From: Tricholoma matsutake
Lineage: Eukaryota > Basidiomycota > Agaricomycetes > Agaricales > Tricholomataceae
Direction of reading: 5' to 3'
DNA length: 64,000 nt
Assembly (NCBI GenBank): GCA_026075535.2
Contig: AP026543.1
Location: forward strand, 5,208,001 to 5,272,000
Of this stretch, positions 1 through 13,488 are shown one piece after another. The first letter of the stretch is position 1, and the number at the start of each line of letters is the position of its first letter. A program made the position numbers and the translations under genes. The notes beneath the pieces were generated by a model that saw only the letters and a list, made by a program, of their open reading frames with translations, was not told where the DNA came from and did not search any database.

Positions 1-261
1 GGAACGGCGGAGGCGGAGAGGGGCATCAACGAAGACTTCTTGATCCTGACGCCGGGTGTTGGACTCGATACCAAGGGCGATGCAATGGGTCAGCAATACA
101 GGACGCCTCGAGAGGTAATCCTGAACTCTGGCTGCGACGTCATTATTGTTGGGCGGGGAATATATGGCAATGATCTTAGTTTAGTCGATACTATTGCAGC
201 TCGCTCGAAACAGTATATGACAGAGGGTTGGGCGGCATACCTCCAGCGCCTATCTTCCTGA
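1..261 (+). CDS. URA3: Orotidine 5'-phosphate decarboxylase, C-terminal part
   Basis: This is the last 86 codons of OMP decarboxylase, which converts OMP to UMP in the final step of de novo pyrimidine synthesis in the cytosol. The frame is open from base 1, so the gene begins outside the window. The visible segment carries the family's conserved C-terminal signature: the phosphate-binding loop LTPGVGLD, then GQQYRTP, and the second phosphate-contacting stretch [14 protein letters not shown] that closes the TIM barrel. No intron is seen here. The stop is TGA at 259-261, and the neighbouring gene converges on it from the other strand with about 90 bp between. Identification rests on these near-invariant motifs and is very secure. 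The catalytic Lys/Asp tetrad lies upstream and cannot be checked. Confidence 0.95.
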   Translation, partial: GTAEAERGINEDFLILTPGVGLDTKGDAMGQQYRTPREVILNSGCDVIIVGRGIYGNDLSLVDTIAARSKQYMTEGWAAYLQRLSS

Positions 262-352
262 AATTCGATCGCTGGTCAATAGATATCGTTACAATCAGGG
301 TGATCTATTTGCGATACATGGAGTCCAGTCTCGTCGCTGAAATACTGATAGA

Positions 353-2524
353 CTATTTCCGAGAAAGGGATGCAGCGGATGGTCTGTGCTTGACAGGTGG
401 AACCATCATAATTTCTTCCACAACTGGCACGGGGTCCTCCATTTTCTTTTCAACGGTGGGGTCCTCCATCTTCTTTTCTGCGTTGGGGACAGAAGAGCCA
501 TCTTGTGAAATTTGATTACTTCCCTGCAATGCCTCTCGGAGCCGTTCTTCGACTTCTTCAACTAGCTTGGTCTTTTTGCCTCCAAGCCAGATAAATACTG
601 CAGCAAATATACCGCATAGGAAACTGAAAGTGATTAGGGTTGCGGTCGTCCATGCGGGACGCTGGAATCTAGAAGAAACTAGAGAACTAGTTTAATAACA
701 AGATAGACCGAGACCTACCGATTAAGACCCCACATCGTACCACAGAGCATGACCTACGGTGAAAAAGTTAGTACAACAGCAAGGTCTGCCAGTTCGCTTG
801 CCACTGACTTGGAAGATCGAGTTACCGTCGGTTAAAAGACAGATAAGGAGGGCAGTGCTAGCGAGAAGTCAGCTTCAAATATCGGCTCGTCAAGCGAGGG
901 TTAATACTTGATAGAAAATGCCTAAGTAGACAGGATTAACAAACAGTCATGATCCATCCCAAATTACGTACACGGTGTGTATCTGTTCTGTGAGGTCGAT
1001 ACCAAGTTTGACTATGCTGAAACTTGCTTTGGACTGAAAGACAGCTTGTCAACAGGGGTTTCCACCTTATTTACGTGCAACTAACGTTTGCTCAGGTGAT
1101 TCTGCTCTTCCTCTGTTAGAACATGACGGTAATTCGGGTCCAATGCCGGGTCTGGCAACTCATCAACGTTGACAAGTGGTTCCAGGCCAGCTTGTGCCCG
1201 AAGCTTGTTTGTCTTGCGCTTGTAATGCCAAATCCAATATATCCCTGAAAGAAATTGAGAGGTTATGAGGGAAGCAGCGATCATCACTATTTACGGTACG
1301 TAGCCAATACACGTGAAGGGATGAGCCCAACGCCGGTGATTGTAAAAAGGCCTTCCTGAAAGTTAGTTCCGATGTAGGTCAAAGGGCTAGCTTCTTACCG
1401 TTCTCCACTTGTGAACTGATTTCCACCCAGATACCTTGCAGGTTCTTGTTGTGGAGATTGATGATTTTTGCGACGAAAAAAACGATGGCAGCACCCCAAA
1501 AAACTGGGAAACACATTTAATACAAGGTTACCATGATCACCAAGCTGGAAAGGTTAACTCACCGACCAGAAAGCCGTATATAGCTGTAATAATCTATACG
1601 TAATATATAGATTATTATAAATACGAAAAATGTGATAGGATTACATACGCCCATCGCTATAGAGCAGGCTGCTTAGGGCATGAAGGCGAATAGTTACTAA
1701 GGGCTCACGTGTTTTGAGGAATGACCAAACGCCTTTCATTGTTCGTCGCAGCTTGGAGGGCCGCCTCAAGACATCATCGACATGTCGATCCAACGTATGC
1801 TCGTAGTGAGGGTCTTTGGCTATACCTGCTTCTGCATCGATCGGGTCAGCTGATGGAATAGGCGTTAGCTCCACAATGGGTTTTCGTGAGTACCACGACA
1901 AAGGTGGACTAATGGAGCGAATCAGCAAGTTGATGCAGGGCGAGAAACATCGAGGGTACATCAAGATTGTATTGGCAGCGTTGGCCAAATTTGAAATTGT
2001 CGACACTTGAGGATCTATGACGAAACGAATTCATGCGGACAAAGTGACGTAGAGGTATAACACTCACCAATGACGTCCAGGTGCTCTATAACGTCATCAT
2101 GATGTACTTCAAGTTCACTTCCGTAGGTTGCACGAATGCTGTCGGCGTTAGTGTGGCTGGCAGCGCTTGTACTAAGAGGCCCTTGCGATTCTTCCTCTTC
2201 GTCTGAAAGCAATGGAAGAGCTGAAGTGGAAGAAGTTTGTGGATCCGGGGAAAGTGTATATCTGGAAGAACTTCGCATGATGTGGTCATGCACCCGACTT
2301 GTTGTTGAACCGGAACGAGATCTTTGTGGTCTTCTTTGGGAGGATGTAGAACTAGAGCGGTGATGACGCAATGTGGGCATGGTGCGCATGCGAGGGAGGA
2401 ATCGCTGGGGTGACATAGGCTGCTCAGTATCATCCTGACTGGAAGATTGTGGTTCAGCGGGAAGAGGGCTCTCAACGCGGACAGTCTGAAGAAAGGTGGA
2501 ATCAACAATTCTGACAGACGGCAT
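353..2524 (-). CDS. Multi-pass membrane protein, DUF2985-like
   Basis: A fungal integral membrane protein of unknown function. The first exon (2524 to about 2070) encodes a Ser/Arg-rich, probably disordered cytosolic region. A second exon gives residues around NLANAANTIL, then DPHYEHTLDRHVDDVL and GVWSFLKT. Short exons follow, encoding IYGFLV plus GAAIVFFVAK (transmembrane), NLHNKNLQGIWVEISSQVENG, IYWIWHYKRKT, the DELPDPALDPNYRHVLTEEEQ motif, SQTWYRPHRTDTHR, LCGTMWGLNR, a further membrane segment LITFSFLCGIFAAVFIWLGG and a charged tail ending ASLSRK. This order matches the fungal DUF2985 type of protein as I remember it; the family name is recalled, not searched. At least seven exons. The tail contains a 27-bp-period duplication. 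The start is the ATG at 2522-2524; the stop is TAG at 353-355. Confidence 0.72.
431..477 (-). repeat. Short tandem duplication inside the DUF2985-like gene
   Basis: Two near-identical 20-bp units at 431-450 and 458-477 (one mismatch) have a 27-bp period. In the protein they give two copies of EKKMEDP in the hydrophilic C-terminal tail. The period is a multiple of three, so the duplication keeps the frame. Confidence 0.85.
1587..1617. repeat. AT-rich hairpin within an intron
   Basis: A perfect 12-bp inverted repeat (arms 1587-1598 and 1606-1617, 7-nt spacer) lies in an intron of the DUF2985-like gene, immediately before the CAG acceptor used by the exon encoding IYGFLV. In RNA it could form a stem just upstream of the 3' splice site. 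Confidence 0.7.
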
Positions 2525-2897
2525 GGTGGTAGAGAAGGAGAAGAACGGATTTCAAACACCAACACAACACTTTCATTTTACACAGCCGATCTAAGTTCGG
2601 ACGGTGTTCATGTTTGTGGATCTGCGGATATTTGGTCGGAAATAGGGGTGATTGATCAAATATTGTTCCATAATGATGAACGTTGATGAACGCTTATATT
2701 ACTTAGAGCTTATTTTAGAGCTTATTCAAATATAAAGAGCAGCATGACAGGCACAAATCTCCTCGGTAGCTATGCTATGGCTAAGGAGAGGCCGCGCTGA
2801 TATCCACTCTATACTTAACCATACGGAGTGTTAGTGGGTAAGTATATTTAAAATCAATCAAAGGATCTGGACCATACTTAGCATCAACAGCACGTAT
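2525..2897. other. Intergenic, no gene seen
   Basis: This stretch separates the 5' end of the DUF2985-like gene from the 3' end of the large BLTP2 gene; both are on the minus strand. It is AT-rich in the middle and holds a small direct repeat (agagcttatt, twice near 2705-2727). No coding exon or RNA gene is recognised. It probably holds the promoter of the DUF2985-like gene. Confidence 0.6.
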
Positions 2898-5800
2898 TCA
2901 CTGATCGTAATCACTTACGCTCATGGAATCACTAAGTTTCGGCTGCGCACGACTGAAGAGACTTCTTAGTCGCTTACGATTATTGGGCCTCTCCAAGTCG
3001 TCTGAAGCCAGCGAGTCCGGTTCATCTGTCAGTGGAAGAGTTGTAAACTTCGGTAGTGTCCCAGCTTCAAGCTTTCCGCGTGACCCTTTTCGCCATCCTT
3101 GTTGTGGGGACTGGGACCGTGCTCGCACCGTTTTAGACTGGACCGAATCAAGTTTCGTGTCATCGCCCACTGATAAGACTTTCGCTCGAGGTAGTTTTGG
3201 AGGTGGTCCTTTGAGATCAATTTGGGCTGGCGCCTTCGAGGACGATGCAATCCATTTTGTCTTGGAGATAAGCTCTCGTGCCACAGGGAAGACTGGAAGC
3301 AAAGGTTGGTGGAAGGCCATCTTTATCCAGCCCCTCCAACTCATGTTGGATGGAATGAATTGATTCACCAACTCCTCAAACTACAGAACGTTGGATCAGA
3401 GTCCGAATATTTGTGCTTAGATGAACAAACGCACACTCCAAGTCTGGTTACGGTATTCGAGGTCGCGAGTTCTGATCCGAGCATCGTGGCATTCAAAGGA
3501 ACCTTCCTTGACGATGCTGAGCAATAAGCTCAGGCTGAGGTTTGCGTGTCAGGTTAGCTTTCAAGTGGTTGCAAGATATAGTCCACTTGCCTCGAGATTC
3601 GTACTAGAACAAAGCTCTTCTGCGACGCACGAGTCTTCATCTCTGCCGCATCTCCGGTATTCTTATGCAAACGACCCCGGTGTTTCGTCCGACCGTCCCC
3701 AACATTCAACGCAGCGTGAAGAGTGTCTGATGAATGAATTCTGTGGAGAGCTGGCGACGGTAAGGCGTCCCTCGTGGTTTTCAAATCAGTGAATGATCGT
3801 GAAGTCCCAAGCCTCCGCAGAGGCAGCATGAGTTCGCCTTTCCTTGCATATGCATCGTCTGTAGACGCATACAATCCTCGTGGAGAGTCCAACGAAGTCC
3901 GAAATGGGCTTTTAGGGGGTATTTCAAGTACGTTCTCCAGGTCTTCGTTTCCGACGTGGTCAGCAGCAATATGTCGCTGTCTTCTTGCAGGCCAGAGGTA
4001 TTCCATAATTCGGCTTCCCAATCGAGCATCAATCTGTAATCGCATAGGATGCAAGGATAATTCGAATGATTCGTATATGGTGATGCCACCAACTGGAGGC
4101 AGGATGGTCCAACTAGCCAGAATGAACAGTCCTTTCTGCAGGAATGAAGTTAGATTGGCTGACATCTATATTTCAAAAATTATGAACCTTCACGAGTGGA
4201 TGGCTCGGCGGCTCATCATACTTGGAGAGGATCTCGGCCCAGAGGGCATGCCGCGAGCCATCGAACGCCTGCATATTCCTCACAGTTAAATTGTTTCCAG
4301 TTGAACTATCTTGTCGGCTGAGCCAGTTGAAGTCGATGTTCTGAACAACAAGTTTGGAAAGGAGGTCGCGCCTGTCATCCAACATATGCCATGATATCTC
4401 GGAAGATGATGTATGCAGCAAAAGTGCGGACTTGTGATCTGTGTGGTCGTCCAAACGGTCTTGCGCTAATTTGATAGCATCGAACAAGAGATTGAGGTCT
4501 TCAGTCAGTAAGAATATATGGGCCTTCAGCTTGAGAAGCTCCACTCTCCCCTCCTCTTCTTGAAGTCGGCGGCTGTGAATATTTTCCGCAATTTGTTGTG
4601 CTTCCATGGCATCTTTCAACCGATTCTGTAGACTAGACACAACATTTGCAGCAGATGAAAGATCTGTGAAGTCATACGTAAATAACAATGTTTCTAGTTT
4701 GTCGAGACGCGTTTTGTGAGCTGGATCAGAGAAAAGCAGCAGTTGTGTCACAATATGCGATATCGCTTGAAACTGTTCGTCACTTGCAGAAACTGTAAAT
4801 CTTGGAATATGAACTCGAATAAGATCCTGCACACGAGATTAGCCAGAAGGTCCATCAGCATGTGCTTACTGACCGTCTGATCTTGCAGATGATGATCACG
4901 GGAGTCTGATTTCCCTGTAGATGGCCGTACGGCTGATGTAACGTTGTTGCGCAACCGAAGACGATTAAATTTGTCATAATGGATCGTCGCATCGGTCTGT
5001 GGTACAAGACGATCGAAATCGCTGCTCTCACATCGTAGATCGATAAGAACCTCAAGGGGTACGGAGCCATCCCCTGAAATCTCCGGGCTAACAGGAGAGA
5101 ATGACTGGAGACCAGATACAGAGGTGTAACTCCTAATGATAGAAAGTTAGGCTATATTCTAGTCATAATGTTTGCACTCGCCTCGACATAACTTTTCCAC
5201 TGACAGGATCACCGGCGTTAGAATTATCCATAATGGCGAATGATTGAAGTTTGGCTTGCACAGCGGCTACTACGCAGGTGTCTTTAGGCTCTTGCCCGCA
5301 CATCACAATTTGGGGTTTCAGAAGAAGGCAACAATGGCTTTTTCGAAGCGAAACACCATTCGACCAGCCGTTCAGTGGATCAATAACCTCACGATGCTCC
5401 TCAGTAGAAATCTCCACGGACGACTTCGAATAATCCATTTTCAACATTTTGCGCAGCGCTGAAGCTGCCAGTTGAGCGGCGCTACCAGGATCCCGAACCT
5501 TCTCTGTATCATCGATATTTTGGTCTTCCATGGCAAGAGCAGCATTCGCTTGATCTCGGATAAATTTGACCGCACTGATATAAGTAAGTATCATATCCAA
5601 GTATTTTGAAATTTTTGAGCATACCGCGTTGCCAAATGATATTCAAGCCCTTTCCTTGCACGAGAGCAATAGTAATATTGTATCATGATCTTGGGGCTCT
5701 ATCAATATTGCAGAATTGTAGGCAACATGAAAACAACATACATCACGGATTGCACTATCCATATAGATTTTTGGACAATGGATCGTATAAACGTTCTCAA

Positions 5801-8800
5801 ACTCCGCCCACTCAGCAGGCGAAACGGTGTGTGAAGGCATGAGATAGCTCTGTGTAGCTTCCTTTGAAGTTTCTTCCGATCTTGGTTCAGCTCGTAAAAA
5901 GGTCACATAATCTTCTAATAATGACATCATTTTCTGCAGGGAGGAAGGGTCCTGTATATGTTGTCAGCAACGTAGAAGTCAACGGAGTGATATCTTACTT
6001 TGTTTCTAGCTGCCTTCTGACGAATCGTTCTCTTAATCTCACGGATTCGGGTTGATACCAATGAAACCTGGACTTCTGGAATAGCTGTTGGAGTTGTTAA
6101 AGGCCAATTGCCGGTCGAATCAGAGGCATACGCACATGGTTCTTCTCCAAGCAGACAATTATGTGACTTCTCAACACCGAACTTGCTGCTTTCCGCTGTG
6201 TTCCCCTGGATGGCTGAATTCCGTTTGAAATACGTGAAATGGGGGCATGTCGCGACAGGGAGTAGGTGTAGACTTGGATTGTCTGAAGGAGACCAATCGG
6301 TTTCAACGAAGTCATCAGCATCATGCCAAGCGGACGAGAGGTCTATTGTGGGCAAGTTTTTATGCGCACTATAGTTACTCCGGTGTGGGGATGCTGCCAT
6401 TTGCACAGCCTGCCGAAGATCCTCATCGAATGTCGCCAACATCGCACGCATATCTAGACCTTTCAAGATTACCTCCGCAGCATAGAATGGTTTGTGGTGT
6501 GTTACTTTCATTGTATCCGGGAGAAGACCTGGTGCGGTTGTTTCTTCCTCACGTTGGTGCATGTCAACTTGGAATTCGTCAATCATTGCTTTGACGCCAA
6601 TCCATGGGATTACACCATCTGCCCAGGCTACAATCGGTGAATAAAACACACCATGAGAGACCTAGCAAATCGACTTATTGAACTACTCACTTTCCCTGGA
6701 TTCGTCAATATACGCGTGTGAGATGAACAAACGGCGAATATAAACGCGGTACTTCACTGTTGCCAAGTGACGTCCGAATTTCGGAGAGATCAATCGTGGA
6801 GGATAATACGTTCCTTGCCGAATGGGAAGAGAAAGAAGTCCGTCAAATAATGCACACCAGGACCAAAAGTGGGCAAACGCCTTCGGGGTCAAATGAAGAC
6901 TACTAGAATTGTGGTGATGGTGCTTGCTATGAGCAACAGTCCTTGTCGAAGATGCCAAAGAGATAGACAGATGAATGAAATCTGATCGGAAGAAATTGTA
7001 GGAGTCCTCTGGTCCCTGTTTTTCCATTAGCTGAACGATCCTTCTTCAGAGCGAAGGATTCACTTTCACCAATGGTATCCTAGGTTTCTTCTCCAATTTG
7101 ACCTTGTAATGTGGTCGAAAATCGAAATGTCGGCACTGGCGCTGGAAAGCTGTTCCAGAACATTTGACACATTCTTCCCCGCATGATCGCTCTAGGACAA
7201 ATCCAATCCCAAAGCGAACACCAGATCGTAGCTTGGCGCAGATTTTTTGAAAAGGTTTCGAGCTTTCCGGGATCTGGAATGCATGGGAAGACCGTCGATT
7301 ATGTGGGGCAAGGTGTTCCAAACTGTTTCATGTCAAAAAGCACACTTGTTTCAATCTGGACATTACTTACTTTGGAATCGCGATGGACATAGAGTCGCTA
7401 ACCACTTGTATCAGTTCTCTATTTTCGTTTTGGCGACCAATGAGCAACATCGTGTTCCCTTGCCAGGACAAGACGAACCCAGCGCCAAGGCCAGAGACCT
7501 GGTGAGGATCACGTGTACCTGAATAAACTTAGTGGAAGAAAGAAAATGAAAATAACATTCCGGCGAACCTTTCATATGAAAGCGTACTTCACCTTTGAAT
7601 GACGCTTCGAGACTCCAATGGAAAACAAGTCTTATCTGGAGGCAACGCTAAGGTCATGCTTACGAAGGAGGCTAAACTACTAACCTTATCCCAGAAGCCG
7701 ACCACTGGAGATGAATCACGAGGCGAACTTGAAAGTGTTTCTATGACCCTCATGAGATCATGAATGGCTGCCGTATAGCTAACACTCCAAGAAAGGATGG
7801 TTGGTGCGTCCGTGGTCACACGAACAACAGGATTTGCGTAAGTTTTAACAGGCATGATTGTTTTCGGAACGAGTATCGACATTGGAGATGCATCACGAAC
7901 CCCATAATGTGATCCCACGATGGGGCAATTAATCCAATCGACAGATAGATCCGTGCCCATTTCTTCGCCAACAACAAGGTCGGTTTCAAATTCCCAGGCG
8001 GCCAGGCTGTTATCTTTATGAGGCGGGATACTGAAAAAAGGCAATGGGTAGTCCCTGAGCGTGACATGCACCGAAGATAAGGAAAATCTGATGTGCATCG
8101 GGACTAACAATGAGAATTGAGTGTCTCGCGGAAGGCCAGATCCTTGCTCGAATAGAAAATCGGGGAGTCGCTCTATGGGAAACGACGGGGGTTGTGCGAT
8201 GAGAGATAAGCCATTAAGCAGAGCTCTGAAGAGTGGTGGGTTGTCTTCAGTTACTGACACTTCCACTATGTTTGGAATCAAACTTGCGCCTTTGGCGGTA
8301 TGTGGACTTCGTAACCTTTGCGTGATGATGTCCTCCGACTTAGAACACTTCTCTCTAAGATTTTGCAGTCGTAGAGTCCAATCCAACGAGTGAACTTCAT
8401 CTAATCTGTGGCGTGCCTCTTCAATGGAAATTGAGTGCTTCCCTCCGAATTGATATTCCTGTTCACCGGTAGAGTATGCTGGGTCCAAAAATTCGGTTTC
8501 TGCTGCCCGGATTGCAGCCACCTTCGCTGAAAAAGCTTTCTCTCGTTCCATTCTCTGTTTCACAGCTTCGAGCCCACAACGCCATATTACAGCCAGTTTA
8601 CTCTCAAAAGGGTCGTCGGATGCCTCCAAGCACAGACGACCAACACGGATCGTTAGGTTCGGCATGCTTTTGGGACCTTCGGGTGCAGGATTTGGTATCG
8701 TCATGTAGCACCCCACTGCTGTGATTTGAAACAAGTGGCGCAGTGCTTTGACTGTGACAATTGCATCGAAGATAAGATCTGCGAGAATGAATCCGAAAGG

Positions 8801-11800
8801 TATACGCAACCGTGCGCCATCACCATCCGCAAGAATTGATAAAACACCAACGGAGGGGAAGAAAGATATATTCCACTTGTGCAAGGAAAGAAATTCTTCC
8901 CATTTCTCTCCGGTATCTTCATTCCACCTGTTTATCTGTGACGGTAGACAGACCCAAACGAGTGTATTATTCAGCTGGATTTTCGGTGATTTATCTTTAG
9001 ACATATGAACATTAATGCCATCAATCCGAACAGCGAAGTTTTGCTTCGGTAATGCCAGCAAGATCTGGAAAGTTGGAATAACTGCTCTGAAGTTGTATGC
9101 AAGGCTCAGAGGTTGTCGAGGGGTGTTGGCCGGGGATACTGGCAAGAACGAGCGCAAAGTCTGGAAGGCCAACAGCATACAATACATATGAGCCAAGCTG
9201 AATGTAGCACGTATGTATGGAATGTCCACAGATATTTCACAACCGTCGCCTGTTTGATATGGGACTGAGCTACGTTTCCTGGATAAACATAGGTTGATTC
9301 CAACGTTAGCAATGCGCAAAAACTCCTGGTGCTTCAAAGCAGGATCGTCACGTTCAGCAATCAATGGATCATCCGCATCATACTGAGTTGCGACAGCACT
9401 TCGCAATGAAATGTCGGAGAAGCATATTTTGATGTAAGCCGTGGCGTCGTTAGTTAACACAGAAGCTCTGGCAGCCGCAACTGCATCCACGATCTGCTCC
9501 AGAGGTAAATAAAGTTTATGTCGAGTCTGTGTTCGTTTAGGAAGGTCGTGGAAACGGTCTGCATGGCTAGCGTGCATTGAGGAGTAACTTATGGAGAAAC
9601 CTGTACGGATGGCAAAGCCTCGGGACAAGCCCATTATCTCGCTAGGATTGATGTCCGGCGCGGTGGTAAAAACAACAAACCGGACCAACGCCAGAGTAGC
9701 AGATAATCCCGTAGGCAGTCGGTCGAGTATGGGTAGTGAATGAGACAGCGCCAGCTTGTCGCTCGGTCCTGGAATGATGGAAAGCAGCCGATGAGTTCCC
9801 TTGACGACATTAGGGTGCCATAATTCGAGACAAAGCGCGTCTGTAGATACATGGAGATCGAGGGTTGGGGAAGAGGAAGACACCAAGGCAACGCTTGCAC
9901 TGTCGTGTGTGATTGATGCAATGGCATGACCTTCCCCATAAACTTCGAGGGACTCCATCGAGAAAAGGGGAGGATCGTTCAAGAAGTCCGCATCGGAGGA
10001 ACGGAGATCCGTGAATAAATTGTTGCGAATTACCACCATCGATCGCACTCGGACAAGCGTGGGTTCCAGCGAGATAGAAAGCTTGTAGTCCATCAACAAA
10101 CGGTATAAACCAGCATTTGATACAAAATCCTGCCGAGGGGTGGGATCTGTCCTAAAACTGGATGTGGCGGAAGCAATCAAACCGTTGCTTCTCAGCTCCA
10201 TGAAAAGAGGGCTTGATTCTTTACCCTCCTCGCAGATGATACGAGTTCGCACAGTACCGCAATGTAACTCGAATGAAACCCGGGGCAAGGAGTGGAAAGT
10301 CCTAGGATCCTTTCGCCGATTGGCTACGGATTTTGGGGCTGAACTTATACAAGCAGCTAGATGACGCAAACATTCCACGCGTTCTATTGTGTCTATCCCA
10401 GTGATGTTTGCGCGTACCACCAAAAGAGGAGCGTTAGGATCGCCACACAAAAACGAAGAAGTAGCAAGCCAAGGAGCTGGCCACTGAGTCGCAAGCGCTT
10501 CAACATCTATTATGCCCATCGTCAGAACCTGTAGACTGTCAAGTTTCGTGCGTCGTTCGACTGCAAGTTGTTGAATAGAGAACTTGAGACCATATATATC
10601 GGGGTCATGAATATCCACTTTCTTGGTCTTGCCAAACCACTGCTGTTGAAGAGGGGAAAGAGTGGGGTCATCACGTACGTTACAGCTCAATTCAATGTCT
10701 TGGATGATGGATTGGTAGGAGCCCACACCCCAAACGGGCTCAGCAGAAAAGGTGATGGTCGACAGGGTGATGCGCGCACTCCTGAGCGACGAAATTATCG
10801 ACTGCAAATGATGGTGAGATTGTAGGCGAGTAAGGAACATTCAGAAGGCATACGGTGTCTTTGACATCTTTAAGCTTAAAGCACGGGCGGTGTATGTATC
10901 GGCGGCGAGAACGAATGGATGCCTTTGGAAACCTGACGTCAGAAGGTAAAGAGAGACAATAGTGTGACATACGGAAAGGACTTGTAGCAGTGGAGAAGCC
11001 GGCGATGCGTGCAAGATAGGACTACGCGTGTCTGATGATAACGAAGTCGACATCTGGGATGAGTCGCTGATAGGAGATAGAAAAAACTCCGAACGAGGCG
11101 TAGTGGGTGTCAAGAGTGCCGACATAGGGGGTTCGGGAGATGTAACAGCTGTAATATCAAAAGTGTCAATTTCTGGCTCTGCCTGAGATACATATAACTG
11201 TTTTAAATTGCTCAGAAGCAGTTTTAAGGCGTCCAGCTGGACAAAACAGTGTCCTATGGCGAGGGAAGTAACCAAACTGTGTGTATCTACAGTTCCTTCT
11301 CTGGGATTGAAACCCATCGAGGCCTCAAAGTCAATTGCACCTGGCAAACGGAGAAACTGGAGGTCTTTCCCATCTGTGTGCAATAGGTGAGTGACGCACC
11401 GACAATACATCAGAATCCTCACCAGTCAGTGCCGAAAGCTGTCGCGTTGAACCTGCGACATTATGTAACTTCAGGGTGACCGCTGCATGTCCTTGAGCTT
11501 TCCCCCATGCTCGATCTAGAGACCTCTGGAAGCTAGCCATTAAACGCTTTCTCCATGCCGTCATGCCATATAACCTTCGAGCTTGTAAAGGCCTTGGTGT
11601 TTGATGTTGGTTCAGAGTGTCGATCACTGTTCCCAGCTGAGTGAACGATAGCTTTGCGTGTATGGATAATTGACCGGCAGATATCTGAGTCCCAGGTAAC
11701 TCAGGGAAGGTCAGCGACGTCGATTGAAGGTCAAATGTTAGGCCTTCAACGATGTGAGGCAGCCAACGAATAAACAGACGAAGGCATGCCACAACATAGG

Positions 11801-12281
11801 TGCGAATAACAGGACGAAGATATGGTTCCAGTAAGTTATAACAGTTCAACACAAATCTCCGGAGTCGATGTGCCATTGGGGAAGGAGCAAAGTCCGCAAG
11901 GGTCAGCTTGCGAGAGTGACCAAGGGATGGAGGAGAAATTTCCACTGCCTCCTCTTTTCCAATTTCCACGCTTAATCCGCGTAATCGAACATTCAACCCG
12001 TTTGTACGGGACCAGCTATAGCTGAGGCGATCTACACGAAAGCTTTTAGCGCCTTTGCGAACATAGAGCCCTCGTATAGACCACAGGCTGATGCTTCGTA
12101 TTCGCACATGTTTTGACATTACTGAGAAGGCCCAGGGAATTAAGAAGGTCCGGAGGAACAGAGAAATGGTAGCAATCCTGATGAGCCATAATAGTAAGGA
12201 GGTCCACCAAGCATATCCTGGAGTCTCTAGAAAAAGTAAACGGAGTACTGATAAAGGGAGATGGTGGCCGAATGTCATCAT
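2898..12281 (-). CDS. FMP27: Bridge-like lipid transfer protein, Fmp27/BLTP2/Hobbit family
   Basis: A giant protein of roughly 2,700 residues. Relatives (yeast Fmp27/Ypr117w, Drosophila Hobbit, plant SABRE) form long hydrophobic grooves thought to carry lipids at ER-plasma membrane contacts. The first exon (start ATG 12279-12281) gives an N-terminal membrane anchor at about residues 25-55, then chorein-like beta segments (IRSISLWSIRGLYVRKG). The largest exon (10,801-7,680) ends with VVGFWDK, the motif that names the Fmp27 GFWDK domain. Downstream come LVFHWSLEASFK, VSGLGAGFVLSWQGN, TPKAFAHFWSWCALFDG, SPKFGRHLATVKYR, HKPFYAAEVILKGLDMRAML, a coiled-coil-like stretch near 4,560, LPPVGGITIYE plus HPMRLQIDARLG, and a C-terminal FIPSNMSWRGWIKMA block. 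An in-frame stop at 10841-10843 is removed if introns run 10853-10802 and about 10973-10924. The last residues are less certain, because a GTAAGT donor sits just before the stop. Confidence 0.92.
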
Positions 12282-13488
12282 CTATTTACACGTCTTAAGC
12301 GTAAGAACAAGTTCGACTGCGAGTTGAGATACGTACTTAGTAGTACTAGTAGCAAACACTTTGACCGTCGCTGACTCCTAAGAAGAGTTATGAGAATCAG
12401 ACAGGATTATATCGTGGAATACGGCAATGGTTGAGTGCTTGAGTGGTCGACATGCCTCAGTGAGGTTTTGTGACCTGACAGAAAGCTGAAACAAAGTTAT
12501 TTGTAATTTGTGACAAAGGCATCATAAACTTTTTTTGGTATACTGGATCCAAACTGTTTTGTGAAAACGGTCTGTAAATTCAAGCTCAAGTCCGGTGTCA
12601 ACGTTTCAAATTTCAACCCCTCAACCAGCTGCAGTGACATCTACTCGGAGCCCAGGCCTCAGGCCAGAGGATTACTTACAGGAGCGAGCAACTATAGTCT
12701 CAAGCTCGTACTTGTCGAAGACAGTAACCGAATTTGGAATTGGCAGAGCTGCCGTTTCAGTCAAAAGAACTCGTACATTCTAGAGTCCAGACTTCGTTAT
12801 GGTAACGTGGCATGACATGGCGAGAATTTGAGCAGGGTTCAGTCCTGACTAATGCCACTAGCAATACCAAAACGACCATCCTCAACAGAATCCCCGGTTT
12901 CCAATGGACTTTCCAATTACAAAGACCAGAGATGAGCCGAGAAAGCACAGGCCCGAAAGAGAGTTGACATGGCAAGTTACTATCTGAAGTTCGTATCCAA
13001 ATGGGATCCCCAAATTTCTGGTATTGCAGCTACTAGGACGGTCACTTATTATCATACAGATTTCATGGCAAGAGCTGGGATAAGCATGAGACCACTGGCT
13101 GCGAAAGGTTATGCATTATGGGCGGCCCACGTCTGTATCGTAAAACATAAAAGTCAGCATCCAAGTAGAATGACAGTTCAATGACTCAGGAGTAAAAGTC
13201 AGTTAACGGTTTTCTAGGCCGCCGCTCAGCAAGGAGCGTATTGCATGACATCGAGTTAAAACTCAGAGCCCAGTGCGTTTCATCCGAAGAGGACATTTTC
13301 GAAACATGGACTCACCTTTATTAACAGTATGGTTCCAGTAAGTTACTAGTTAGTAAGTAACAAATAAAGTTTTTTGTTGATGGGCATTGTGTTACGTAAG
13401 GTACTGTAGCCATGACTCGGACTTGCAGACGTCCAATTTCTTCTATCCCACTGGCAGTCACTGGCGATACCCCCCTTCACTGTTGCTG
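12282..13488. other. Long divergent intergenic region
   Basis: About 1.2 kb lies between the head-to-head BLTP2 and T5orf172 genes. Open frames here are short, lack recognisable motifs and have no consistent splice partners. I see no RNA gene and no clear transposon ends. It presumably holds both promoters, and it is unusually long next to the 60-250-bp spacings elsewhere in the window. Confidence 0.5.

Noticed and set aside
10841..10843. In-frame stop splitting the BLTP2 reading frame, suggesting a pseudogene.
   Set aside because: It lies inside a likely 52-nt intron with a GTATGC donor and TTTGCAG acceptor, and the protein is intact on both sides.
7183..12327. Many plus-strand open frames across the BLTP2 gene.
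   Set aside because: They are antisense shadows without motifs; the minus strand has continuous family similarity.
12561..13184. Short plus-strand frames between BLTP2 and the T5orf172 gene.
   Set aside because: No start context, splice structure or similarity linking them.
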